In this document: positions 31,501-44,454 of the stretch, piece after piece
Position numbering within the stretch: the first letter of the stretch is position 1
Layout: every line of letters begins with the position of its first letter
DNA from: Marthasterias glacialis
Lineage: Eukaryota > Echinodermata > Asteroidea > Forcipulatida > Asteriidae
Length of the DNA stretch: 64,000 bases
Assembly (NCBI GenBank): GCA_911728455.2
Contig: OU452234.1
Coordinates: forward strand, 14,815,830-14,879,829
Reading direction: 5' to 3'
The notes under the pieces: model-generated
What the model was told of the DNA's origin: nothing
Database searches by the model: none
What the model saw: only the letters and a program-made list of their open reading frames with translations
Program-made: the position numbers and the translations under genes

Positions 31501-34500
31501 GTGAGAAATTTTAATTTTCGGACCCAACTTGAAAAGTGCTTTTCATGGAATCAGTGGATGCGGGCGGCTCTTCCGAGACGTGTCCAACAAACTAGAGCTC
31601 CCAACTTGCAGTATTTCGGAAGCTAGCGAGCTTTTTCGGCCATCTTGATGACGTCAGAATTGACCCAAATTTTGCCACTTGCCCAAATATTGCGAATTGA
31701 CCCCTTCCCCGCACACAAACCCTCTTCAGTGATGTGTACTCTATCATTTTCTATGATAAAATCGCATAAAAAAAATTTTGATCAAAAGTGCCGGTGCTCA
31801 CAGGGAGCTCCCTGTGAGAAATTTTAATTTTCGGACCCAACTTGAAAAGTGCTTTTCATGGAATCAGTGGATGCGGGCGGCTCTTCCGAGACGTGTCCAA
31901 CAAACTAGAGCTCCCAACTTGCAGTATTTCGGGAGCTAGCGAGCTTTTTCGGCCATCTTGATGACGTCAGAATTGACCCAAATTTTGCCACTTGCCCAAA
32001 TATTGCGAATTGACCCCTTCCCCGCACACAAACCCTCTTCAGTGATGTGTACTCTATCATTTTCTATCATAAAATCGCATAAAAAAATTTTGATCAAAAG
32101 TGCCGGTGCTCACAGGGAGCTCCCTGTGAGAAATTTTAATTTTCGGACCCAACTTGAAAAGTGCTTTTCATGGAATCAGTGGATGCGGGCGGCTCTTCCG
32201 AGACGTGTCCAACAAACTAGAGCTCCCAACTTGCAGTATTTCGGGAGCTAGCGATCTTTTTCGGCCATCTTGATGACGTCAGAATTGACCCAAATTTTGC
32301 CACTTGCCCAAATATTGCGAATTGACCCCTTCCCCGCACACAAACCCTCTTCAGTGATGTGTACTCTATCATTTTCTATCATAAAATCGCATAAAAAAAT
32401 TTTGATCAAAAGTGCCGGTGCTCACAGGGAGCTCCCTGTGAGAAATTTTAATTTTCGGACCCAACTTGAAAAGTGCTTTTCATGGAATCAGTGAATGCGG
32501 GCGGCTCTTCCGAGACGTGTCCAACAAACTAGAGCTCCCAACTTGCAGTATTTCGGGAGCTAGCGAGCTTTTTCGGCCATCTTGATGACGTCAGAATTGA
32601 CCCAAATTTTGCCACTTGCCCAAATATTGCGAATTGACCCCTTCCCCGCACACAAACCCTCTTCAGTGATGTGTACTCTATCATTTTCTATCATAAAATC
32701 GCATAAAAAAAATTTTGATCAAAAGTGCCGGTGCTCACAGGGAGCTCCCTGTGAGAAATTTTAATTTTCGGACCCAACTTGAAAAGTGCTTTTCATGGAA
32801 TCAGTGGATGCGGGCGGCTCTTCCGAGACGTGTCCAACAAACTAGAGCTCCCAACTTGCAGTATTTCGGGAGCTAGCGAGCTTTTTCGGCCATCTTGATG
32901 ACGTCAGAATTGACCCAAATTTTGCCACTTGCCCAAATATTGCGAATTGACCCCTTCCCCGCACACAAACCCTCTTCAGTGATGTGTACTCTATCATTTT
33001 CTATCATAAAATCGCATAAAAAAAATTTTGATCAAAAGTGCCCGTGCTCACAGGGAGCTCCCTGTGAGAAATTTTAATTTTCGGACCCAACTTGAAAAGT
33101 GCTTTTCATGGAATCAGTGGATGCGGGCGGCTCTTCCGAGACGTGTCCAACAAACTAGAGCTCCCAACTTGCAGTATTTCGGGAGCTAGCGAGCTTTTTC
33201 GGCCATCTTGATGACGTCAGAATTGACCCAAATTTTGCCACTTGCCCAAATTTTGCGAATTGACCCCTTCCCCGCACACAAACCCTCTTCAGTGATGTGT
33301 ACTCTATCATTTTCTATCATAAAATCGCATAAAAAAAATTTTGATCAAAAGTGCCGGTGCTCACAGGGAGCTCCCTGTGAGAAATTTTAATTTTCGGACC
33401 CAACTTGAAAAGTGCTTTTCATGGAATCAGTGGATGCGGGCGGCTCTTCCGAGCCGTGTCCAACAAACTAGAGCTCCCAACTTGCAGTATTTCGGGAGCT
33501 AGCGAGCTTTTTCGGCCATCTTGATGACGTCAAAATTGACCCAAATTTTGCCACTTGCCCAAATATTGCGAATTGACCCCTTCCCCGCACACAAACCCTC
33601 TTCAGTGATGTCTACTCTATCATTTTCTATCATAAAATCGCATAAAAAAAATTTTGATCAAAAGTGCCGGTGCTCACAGGGAGCTCCCTGTGAGAAATTT
33701 TAATTTTCGGACCCAACTTGAAAAGTGCTTTTCATGGAATCAGTGGATGCGGGCGGCTCTTCCGAGACGTGTCCAACAAACTAGAGCTCCCAACTTGCAG
33801 TATTTCGGGAGCTAGCGAGCTTTTTCGGCCATCTTGATGACGTCAGAATTGACCCAAATTTTGCCACTTGCCCAAATATTGCGAATTGACCCCTTCCCCG
33901 CACACAAACCCTCTTCAGTGATGTGTACTCTATCATTTTCTATCATAAAATCGCATAAAAAAAATTTTGATCAAAAGTGCCGGTGCTCACAGGGAGCTCC
34001 CTGTGAGAAATTTTAATTTTCGGACCCAACTTGAAAAGTGCTTTTCATGGAATCAGTGGATGCGGGCGGCTCTTCCGAGACGTGTCCAACAAACTAGAGC
34101 TCCCAACTTGCAGTATTTCGGGAGCTAGCGAGCTTTTTCGGCCATCTTGATGACGTCAGAATTGACCCAAATTTTGCCACTTGCCCAAATATTGCGAATT
34201 GACCCCTTCCCCGCACACAAACCCTCTTCAGTGATGTGTACTCTATCATTTTCTATCATAAAATCGCATAAAAAAATTTTTGATCAAAAGTGCCGGTGCT
34301 CACAGGGAGCTCCCTGTGAGAAATTTAAATTTTCGGACCCAACTTGAAAAGTGCTTTTCATGGAATCAGTGGATGCGGGCGGCTCTTCCGAGACGTGTCC
34401 AACAAACTAGAGCTCCCAACTTGCAGTATTTCGGGAGCTAGCGAGCTTTTTCGGCCATCTTGATGACGTCAGAATTGACCCAAATTTTGCCACTTGCCCA

Positions 34501-37500
34501 AATATTGCGAATTGACCCCTTCCCCGCACACAAACCCTCTTCAGTGATGTGTACTCTATCATTTTCTATCATAAAATCGCATAAAAAAAATTTTGATCAA
34601 AAGTGCCGGTGCTCACAGGGAGCTCCCTGTGAGAAATTTTAATTTTCGGACCCAACTTGAAAAGTGCTTTTCATGGAATCAGTGGATGCGGGCGGCTCTT
34701 CCGAGACGTGTCCAACAAACTAGAGCTCCCAACTTGCAGTATTTCGGGAGCTAGCGAGCTTTTTCGGCCATCTTGATGACGTCAGAATTGACCCAAATTT
34801 TGCCACTTGCCCAAATATTGCGAATTGACCCCTTCCCCGCACACAAACCCTCTTCAGTGATGTGTACTCTATCATTTTCTATCATAAAATCGCATAAAAA
34901 AATTTTTGATCAAAAGTGCCGGTGCTCACAGGGAGCTCCCTGTGAGAAATTTTAATTTTCGGACCCAACTTGAAAAGTGCTTTTCATGGAATCAGTGGAT
35001 GCGGGCGGCTCTTCCGAGACGTGTCCAACAAACTAGAGCTCCCAACTTGCAGTATTTCGGGAGCTAGCGAGCTTTTTCGGCCATCTTGATGACGTCAGAA
35101 TTGACCCAAATTTTGCCACTTGCCCAAATATTGCGAATTGACCCCTTCCCCGCACACAAACCCTCTTCAGTGATGTGTACTCTATCATTTTCTATCATAA
35201 AATCGCATAAAAAAAATTTTGATCAAAAGTGCCGGTGCTCACAGGGAGCTCCCTGTGAGAAATTTTAATTTTCGGACCCAACTTGAAAAGTGCTTTTCAT
35301 GGAATCAGTGGATGCGGGCGGCTCTTCCGAGACGTGTCCAACAAACTAGAGCTCCCAACTTGCAGTATTTCAGGGCTAGCGATCTTTTTCGGCCATCTTG
35401 ATGACGTCAGAATTGACCCAAATTTTGCCACTTGCCCAAATATTGCGAATTGACCCCTTCCCCGCACACAAACCCTCTTCAGTGATGTGTACTCTATCAT
35501 TTTCTATCATAAAATCGCATAAAAAAAATTTTGATCAAAAGTGCCGGTGCTCACAGGGAGCTCCCTGTGAGAAATTTTAATTTTCGGACCCAACTTGAAA
35601 AGTGCTTTTCATGGAATCAGTGGATGCGGGCGGCTCTTCCGAGACGTGTCCAACAAACTAGAGCTCCCAACTTGCAGTATTTCGGGAGCTAGCGAGCTTT
35701 TTCGGCCATCTTGATGACGTCAGAATTGACCCAAATTTTGCCACTTGCCCAAATATTGCGAATTGACCCCTTCCCCGCACACAAACCCTCTTCAGTGATG
35801 TGTACTCTATCATTTTCTATCATAAAATCGCATAAAAAAATTTTTGATCAAAAGTGCCGGTGCTCACAGGGAGCTCCCTGTGAGAAATTTTAATTTTCGG
35901 ACCCAACTTGAAAAGTGCTTTTCATGGAATCAGTGGATGCGGGCGGCTCTTCCGAGACGTGTCCAACAAACTAGAGCTCCCAACTTGCAGTATTTCGGGA
36001 GCTAGCGAGCTTTTTCGGCCATCTTGATGACGTCAGAATTGACCCAAATTTTGCCACTTGCCCAAGTATTGCGAATTGACCCCTTCCCCGCACACAAACC
36101 CTCTTCAGTGATGTGTACTCTATCATTTTCTATCATAAAATCGCATAAAAAAAATTTTGATCAAAAGTGCCGGTGCTCACAGGGAGCTCCCTGTGAGAAA
36201 TTTTGATTTTCGGACCCAACTTGAAAAGTGCTTTTCATGGAATCAGTGGATGCGGGCGGCTCTTCCGAGACGTGTCCAACAAACTAGAGCTCCCAACTTG
36301 CAGTATTTCGGGAGCTAGCGAGCTTTTTCGGCCATCTTGATGACGTCAGAATTGACCCAAATTTTGCCACTTGCCCAAATATTGCGAATTGACCCCTTCC
36401 CCGCACACAAACCCTCTTCAGTGATGTGTACTCTATCATTTTCTATCATAAAATCGCATAAAAAAAATTTTGATCAAAAGTGCCGGTGCTCACAGGGAGC
36501 TCCCTGTGAGAAATTTAAATTTTCGGACCCAACTTGAAAAGTGCTTTTCATGGAATCAGTGGATGCGGGCGGCTCTTCCGAGACGTGTCCAACAAACTAG
36601 AGCTCCCAACTTGCAGTATTTCGGGAGCTAGCGAGCTTTTTCGGCCATCTTGATGAGGTCAGAATTGACCCAAATTTTGCCACTTGCCCAAATATTGCGA
36701 ATTGACCCCTTCCCCGCACACAAACCCTCTTCAGTGATGTGTACTCTATCATTTTCCATCATAAAATCGCATAAAAAAAATTTTGATCAAAAGTGCCGGT
36801 GCTCACAGGGAGCTCCCTGTGAGAAATTTTAATTTTCGGACCCAACTTGAAAAGTGCTTTTCATGGAATCAGTGGATGCGGGCGGCTCTTCCGAGACGTG
36901 TCCAACAAACTAGAGCTCCCAACTTGCAGTATTTCGGGAGCTAGCGAGCTTTTTCGGCCATCTTGATGACGTCAGAATTGACCCAAATTTTGCCACTTGC
37001 CCAAATATTGCGAATTGACCCCTTCCCCGCACACAAACCCTCTTCAGTGATGTGTACTCTATCATTTTCTATCATAAAATCGCATAAAAAAAAATTTTGA
37101 TCAAAAGTGCCGGTGCTCACAGGGAGCTCCCTGTGAGAAATTTTAATTTTCGGACCCAACTTGAAAAGTGCTTTTCATGGAATCAGTGGATGCGGGCGGC
37201 TCTTCCGAGACGTGTCCAACAAACTAGAGCTCCCAACTTGCAGTATTTTGGGAGCTAGCGAGCTTTTTCATCCATCTTGATGACGTCAGAATTGACCCAA
37301 ATTTTGCCACTTGCCCAAATATTGCGAATTGACCCCTTCCCCGCACACAAACCCTCTTCAGTGATGTGTACTCTATCATTTTCTATCATAAAATCGCATA
37401 AAAAAAAAATTTTGATCAAAAGTGCCGGTGCTCACAGGGAGCTCCCTGTGAGAAATTTTAATTTTCGGACCCAACTTGAAAAGTGCTTTTCATGGAATCA

Positions 37501-40500
37501 GTGGATGCGGGCGGCTCTTCCGAGACGTGTCCAACAAACTAGAGCTCCCAACTTGCAGTATTTTGGGAGCTAGCGAGCTTTTTCATCCATCTTGATGACG
37601 TCAGAATTGACCCAAATTTTGCCACTTGCCCAAATATTGCGAATTGACCCCTTCCCCGCACACAAACCCTCTTCAGTGATGTGTACTCTATCATTTTCTA
37701 TCATAAAATCGCATAAAAAAAAAATTTTGATCAAAAGTGCCGGTGCTCACAGGGAGCTCCCTGTGAGAAATTTAAATTTTCGGACCCAACTTGAAAAGTG
37801 CTTTTCATGGAATCAGTGGATGCGGGCGGCTCTTCCGAGACGTGTCCAACAAACTAGAGCTCCCAACTTGCAGTATTTCGGGAGCTAGCGAGCTTTTTCG
37901 GCCATCTTGATGACGTCAGAATTGACCCAAATTTTGCCACTTGCCCAAATATTGCGAATTGACCCCTTCCCCGCACACAAACCCTCTTCAGTGATGTGTA
38001 CTCTATCATTTTCTATCATAAAATCGCATAAAAAAAATTTTGATCAAAAGTGCCGGTGCTCACAGGGAGCTCCCTGTGAGAAATTTTAATTTTCGGACCC
38101 AACTTGAAAAGTGCTTTTCATGGAATCAGTGGATGCGGGCGGCTCTTCCGAGACGTGTCCAACAAACTATAGCTCCCAACTTGCAGTATTTCGGGAGCTA
38201 GCGAGCTTTTTCGGCCATCTTGATGACGTCAGAATTGACCCAAATTTTGCCACTTGCCCAAATATTGCGAATTGACCCCTTCCCCGCACACAAACCCTCT
38301 TCAGTGATGTGTACTCTATCATTTTCCATCATAAAATCGCATAAAAAAAATTTTGATCAAAAGTGCCGGTGCTCACAGGGAGCTCCCTGTGAGAAATTTT
38401 AATTTTCGGACCCAACTTGAAAAGTGCTTTTCATGGAATCAGTGGATGCGGGCGGCTCTTCCGAGACGTGTCCAACAAACTAGAGCTCCCAACTTGCAGT
38501 ATTTCGGGAGCTAGCGAGCTTTTTCGGCCATCTTGATGACGTCAGAATTGACCCAAATTTTGCCACTTGCCCAAATATTGCGAATTGACCCCTTCCCCGC
38601 ACACAAACCCTCTTCAGTGATGTGTACTCTATCATTTTCTATCATAAAATCGCATAAAAAAAATTTTGATCAAAAGTGCCGGTGCTCACAGGGAGCTCCC
38701 TGTGAGTAATTTTAATTTTCGGACCCAACTTGAAAAGTGCTTTTCATGGAATCAGTGGATGCGGGCGGCTCTTCCGAGACGTGTCCAACAAACTAGAGCT
38801 CCCAACTTGCAGTATTTCGGGAGCTAGCGAGCTTTTTCGGCCATCTTGATGACGTCAGAATTGACCCAAATTTTGCCACTTGCCCAAATATTGCAAATTG
38901 ACCCCTTCCCCGCACACAAACCCTCTTCAGTGATGTGTACTCTATAATTTTCTATCATAAAATCGCATAAAAAAAATTTTGATCAAAAGTGCCGGTGCTC
39001 ACAGGGAGCTCCCTGTGAGAAATTTTAATTTTCGGACCCAACTTGAAAAGTGCTTTTCATGGAATCAGTGGATGCGGGCGGCTCTTCCGAGACGTGTCCA
39101 ACAAACTAGAGCTCCCAACTTGCAGTATTTCGGGAGCTAGCGAGCTTTTTCGGCCGTCTTGATGACGTCAGATTTGACCCAAATTTTGCCACTTGCCCAA
39201 ATATTGCGAATTGACCCCTTCCCCGCACACAAACCCTCTTCAGTGATGTGTTCTATCATAAAATCGCATAAAAAAAATTTTGATCAAAAGTGCCGGTGCT
39301 CACAGGGAGCTCCCTGTGAGAAATTTTAATTTTCGGACCCAACTTGAAAAGTGCTTTTCATGGAATCAGTGGATGCGGGCGGCTCTTCCGAGACGTGTCC
39401 AACAAACTAGAGCTCCCAACTTGCAGTATTTCGGGAGCTAGCGAGCTTTTTCGGCCATCTTGATGACGTCAGAATTGACCCAAATTTTGCCACTTGCCCA
39501 AATATTGCGAATTGACCCCTTCCCCGCACACAAACCCTCTTCAGTGATGTGTACTCTATCATTTTCTATCATAAAATCGCATAAAAAAAATTTTGATCAA
39601 AAGTGCCGGTGCTCACAGGGAGCTCCCTGTGAGAAATTTAAATTTTCGGACCCAACTTGAAAAGTGCTTTTCATGGAATCAGTGGATGCGGGCGGCTCTT
39701 CCGAGACGTGTCCAACAAACTAGAGCTCCCAACTTGCAGTATTTCGGGAGCTAGCGAGCTTTTTCGGCCATCTTGATGACGTCAGAATTGACCCAAATTT
39801 TGCCACTTGCCCAAATATTGCGAATTGACCCCTTCCCCGCACACAAACCCTCTTCAGTGATGTGTACTCTATAATTTTCTATCATAAAATCGCATAAAAA
39901 AAATTTTGATCAAAAGTGCCGGTGCTCACAGGGAGCTCCCTGTGAGAAATTTTAATTTTCGGACCCAACTTGAAAAGTGCTTTTCATGGAATCAGTGGAT
40001 GCGGGCGGCTCTTCCGAGACGTGTCCAACAAACTAGAGCTCCCAACTTGCAGTATTTCGGGAGCTAGCGAGCTTTTTCGGCCGTCTTGATGACGTCAGAT
40101 TTGACCCAAATTTTGCCACTTGCCCAAATATTGCGAATTGACCCCTTCCCCGCACACAAACCCTCTTCAGTGATGTGTTCTATCATAAAATCGCATAAAA
40201 AAAATTTTGATCAAAAGTGCCGGTGCTCACAGGGAGCTCCCTGTGAGAAATTTTAATTTTCGGACCCAACTTGAAAAGTGCTTTTCATGGAATCAGTGGA
40301 TGCGGGCGGCTCTTCCGAGACGTGTCCAACAAACTAGAGCTCCCAACTTGCAGTATTTCGGGAGCTAGCGAGCTTTTTCGGCCATCTTGATGACGTCAGA
40401 ATTGACCCAAATTTTGCCACTTGCCCAAATATTGCGAATTGACCCCTTCCCCGCACACAAACCCTCTTCAGTGATGTGTACTCTATCATTTTCTATCATA

Positions 40501-40700
40501 AAATCGCATAAAAAAAATTTTGATCAAAAGTGCCGGTGCTCACAGGGAGCTCCCTGTGAGAAATTTTAATTTTCGGACCCAATTTGAAAAGTGCTTTTCA
40601 TGGAATCAGTGGATGCGGGCGGCTCTTCCGAGACGTGTCCAACAAACTAGAGCTCCCAACTTGCAGTATTTCGGGAGCTAGCGAGCTTTTTCGGCCATCT
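28527..40700. repeat. Satellite block B (first)
   Basis: Copies carry A24 (CAAATTTTGCC), G91 (GATGTGTAC) and A111 (TATCATAAAATC). The change is stepwise: the copy at 28527 has A24 but keeps C91 and C111; the next copy has all three. A few members keep C91 (near 31108 and 33609). The block ends with a duplicated trimer at 38847-40700. Confidence 0.85.
38847..40700. repeat. Two tandem 927-bp trimers (local higher-order repeat)
   Basis: Units 38847-39773 and 39774-40700 each have monomers of 313, 301 and 313 bp. Shared marks are CTCTATAATTTT in monomer one, GGCCGTCTTG before and CAGATTTGACC within monomer two, and a 12-bp deletion giving GATGTGTTCTATC in monomer two. A few differences (for example AAATTTAAATTTT only in the first) show that the two units have begun to diverge. 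Confidence 0.85.
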
Positions 40701-43700
40701 TGATGACGTCAGAATTGACCCAATTTTTGCCACTTGCCCAAATATTGCGAATTGACCCCTTCCCCGCACACAAACCCTCTTCAGTGATGTCTACTCTATC
40801 ATTTTCTATCATAAAATCGCATAAAAAAATTTTGATCAAAAGTGCCGGTGCTCACAGGGAGCTCCCTGTGAGAAATTTTAATTTTCGGACCCAACTTGAA
40901 AAGTGCTTTTCATGGAATCAGTGGATGCGGGCGGCTCTTCCGAGACGTGTCCAACAAACTAGAGCTCCCAACTTGCAGTATTTCGGGAGCTAGCGAGCTT
41001 TTTCGGCCATCTTGATGACGTCAGAATTGACCCAATTTTTGCCACTTGCCCAAAAATTGCGAATTGATCCCTTCCCCGCACACAAACCCTCTTCAGTGAT
41101 GTCTACTCTATCATTTTCTATCATAAAATCGCATAAAAAAAATTTTGATCAAAAGTGCCGGTGCTCACAGGGAGCTCCCTGTGAGAAATTTTAATTTTCG
41201 GACCCAACTTATAAAGTGCTTTTCATGGAATCAGTGGATGCGGGCGGCTCTTCCGAGACGTGTCCAACAAACTAGAGCTCCCAACTTGCAGTATTTCGGG
41301 AGCTAGCGAGCTTTTTCGGCCATCTTGATGACGTCAGAATTGACCCAATTTTTGCCACTTGCCCAAATATTGCGAATTGACCCCTTCCCCGCACACAAAC
41401 CCTCTTCAGTCATGTCTACTCTATCATTTTCTATCCTAAAATCGCATAAAAAAAATTTTGATCAAAAGTGCCGGTGCTCACAGGGAGCTCCCTGTGAGAA
41501 ATTTTAATTTTCGGACCCAACTTGAAAAGTGCTTTTCATGGAATCAGTGGATGCGGGCGGCTCTTCCGAGACGTGTCCAACAAACTAGAGCTCCCAACTT
41601 GCAGTATTTCGGGAGCTAGCGAGCTTTTTCGGCCATCTTGATGACGTCAGAATTGACCCAATTTTTGCCACTTGCCCAAATATTGCGAATTGACCCCTTC
41701 CCCGCACACAAACCCTCTTCAGTGATGTCTACTCTATCATTTTCTATCATAAAATCGCATAAAAAAAATTTTGATCAAAAGTGCCGGTGCTCACAGGGAG
41801 CTCCCTGTGAGAAATTTTAATTTTCGGACCCAACTTGAAAAGTGCTTTTCATGGAATCAGTGGATGCGGGCGGCTCTTCCGAGACGTGTCCAACAAACTA
41901 GAGCTCCCAACTTGCAGTATTTCGGGAGCTAGCGAGCTTTTTCGGCCATCTTGATGACGTCAGAATTGACCCAATTTTTGCCACTTGCCCAAATATTGCG
42001 AATTGACCCCTTCCCCGCACACAAACCCTCTTCAGTGATGTCTACTCTATCATTTTCTATCATGAAATCGCATAAAAAAAATTTTGATCAAAAGTGCCGG
42101 TGCTCACAGGGAGCTCCCTGTGAGAAATTTTAATTTTCGGACCCAACTTGAAAAGTGCTTTTCATGGAATCAGTGGATGCGGGCGGTTCTTCCGAGACGT
42201 GTCCAACAAACTAGAGCTCCCAACTTACAGTATTTCGGGAGCTAGCGAGCTTTTTCGGCCATCTTGATGACGTCAGAATTGACCCAATTTTTGCCACTTG
42301 CCCAAATATTGCGAATTGACCCCTTCCCCGCACACAAACCCTCTTCAGTGATGTCTACTCTATCATTTTCTATCATAAAATCGCATGAAAAAAATTTTGA
42401 TCAAAAGTGCCGGTGCTCACAGGGAGCTCCCTGTGAGAAATTTTAATTTTCGGACCCAACTTGAAAAGTGCTTTTCATGGAATCAGTGGATGCGGGCGGC
42501 TCTTCCGAGACGTGTCCAACAAACTAGAGCTCCCAACTTGCAGTATTTCGGGAGCTAGCGAGCTTTTTCGGCCATCTTGATGACGTCAGAATTGACCCAA
42601 TTTTTGCCACTTGCCCAAATATTGCGAATTGACCCCTTCCCCGCACACAAACCCTCTTCAGTCATGTCTACTCTATCATTTTCTATCATAAAATCGCATA
42701 AAAAAATTTTGATCAAAAGTGCCGGTGCTCACAGGGAGCTCCCTGTGAGAAATTTTAATTTTCGGACCCAACTTGAAAAGTGCTTTTCATGGAATCAGTG
42801 GATGCGGGCGGCTCTTCCGAGACGTGTCCAACAAACTAGAGCTCCCAACTTGCAGTATTTCGGGAGCTAGCGAGCTTTTTCGGCCATCTTGATGACGTCA
42901 GAATTGACCCAATTTTTGCCACTTGCCCAAATATTGCGAATTGATCCCTTCCCCGCACACAAACCCTCTTCAGTGATGTCTACTCTATCATTTTCTATCA
43001 TAAAATCGCATAAAAAAAATTTTGATCAAAAGTGCCGGTGCTCACAGGGAGCTCCCTGTGAGAAATTTTAATTTTCGGACCCAACTTATAAAGTGCTTTT
43101 CATGGAATCAGTGGATGCGGGCGGCTCTTCCGAGACGTGTCCAACAAACTAGAGCTCCCAACTTGCAGTATTTCGGGAGCTAGCGAGCTTTTTCGGCCAT
43201 CTTGATGACGTCAGAATTGACCCAATTTTTGCCACTTGCCCAAATATTGCGAATTGACCCCTTCCCCGCACACAAACCCTCTTCAGTGATGTCTACTCTA
43301 TCATTTTCTATCATAAAATCGCATAAAAAAAATTTTGATCAAAAGTGCCGGTGCTCACAGGGAGCTCCCTGTGAGAAATTTTAATTTTCGGACCCAACTT
43401 GAAAAGTGCTTTTCATGGAATCAGTGGATGCGGGCGGCTCTTCCGAGACGTGTCCAACAAACTAGAGCTCCCAACTTGCAGTATTTCGGGAGCTAGCGAG
43501 CTTTTTCGGCCATCTTGATGACGTCAGAATTGACCCAATTTTTGCCACTTGCCCAAATATTGCAAATTGACCCCTTCCCCGCACACAAACCCTCTTCAGT
43601 GATGTCTACTCTATCATTTTCTATCATAAAATCGCATAAAAAAAATTTTGATCAAAAGTGCCGGTGCTCACAGGGAGCCCCCTGTGAGAAATTTTAATTT

Positions 43701-44454
43701 TCGGACCCAACTTGAAAAGTGCTTTTCATGGAATCAGTGGATGCGGGCGGCTCTTCCGAGACGTGTCCAACAAACTAGAGCTCCCAACTTGCAGTATTTC
43801 GGGAGCTAGCGAGCTTTTTCGGCCATCTTGATGATGTCAGAATTGACCCAATTTTTGCCACTTGCCCAAATATTGCGAATTGACCCCTTCCCCGCACACA
43901 AACCCTCTTCAGTGATGTCTACTCTATAATTTTCTATCATAAAATCGCATAAAAAAAATTTTGATCAAAAGTGCCGGTGCTCACAGGGAGCTCCCTGTGA
44001 GAAATTTTAATTTTCGGACCCAACTTGAAAAGTGCTTTTCATGGAATCAGTGGATGCGGGCGGCTCTTCCGAGACGTGTCCAACAAACTAGAGCTCCCAA
44101 CTTGCAGTATTTCGGGAGCTAGCGAGCTTTTTCGGCCATCTTGATGACGTCAGAATTGACCCAATTTTTGCCACTTGCCCAAATATTGCGAATTGACCCC
44201 TTCCCCGCACACAAACCCTCTTCAGTGATGTCTACTCTATCATTTTCTATCATAAAATCGCATAAAAAAAATTTTGATCAAAAGTGCCGGTGCTCACAGG
44301 GAGCTCCCTGTGAGAAATTTTAATTTTCGGACCCAACTTGAAAAGTGCTTTTCATGGAATCAGTGGATGCGGGCGGCTCTTCCGAGACGTGTCCAACAAA
44401 CTAGAGCTCCCAACTTGCAGTATTTCGGGAGCTAGCGAGCTTTTTCGGCCATCT
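40701..44454. repeat. Satellite block A' (mixed haplotype)
   Basis: Copies carry T24 and C91 as in block A but mostly A111 as in block B, a recombinant or ancestral combination. Shared private marks within the block (ACTTATAAAGTG near 41210 and 43086; CAGTCATGTC near 41408 and 42660) point to local duplications of a few monomers. Confidence 0.8.
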
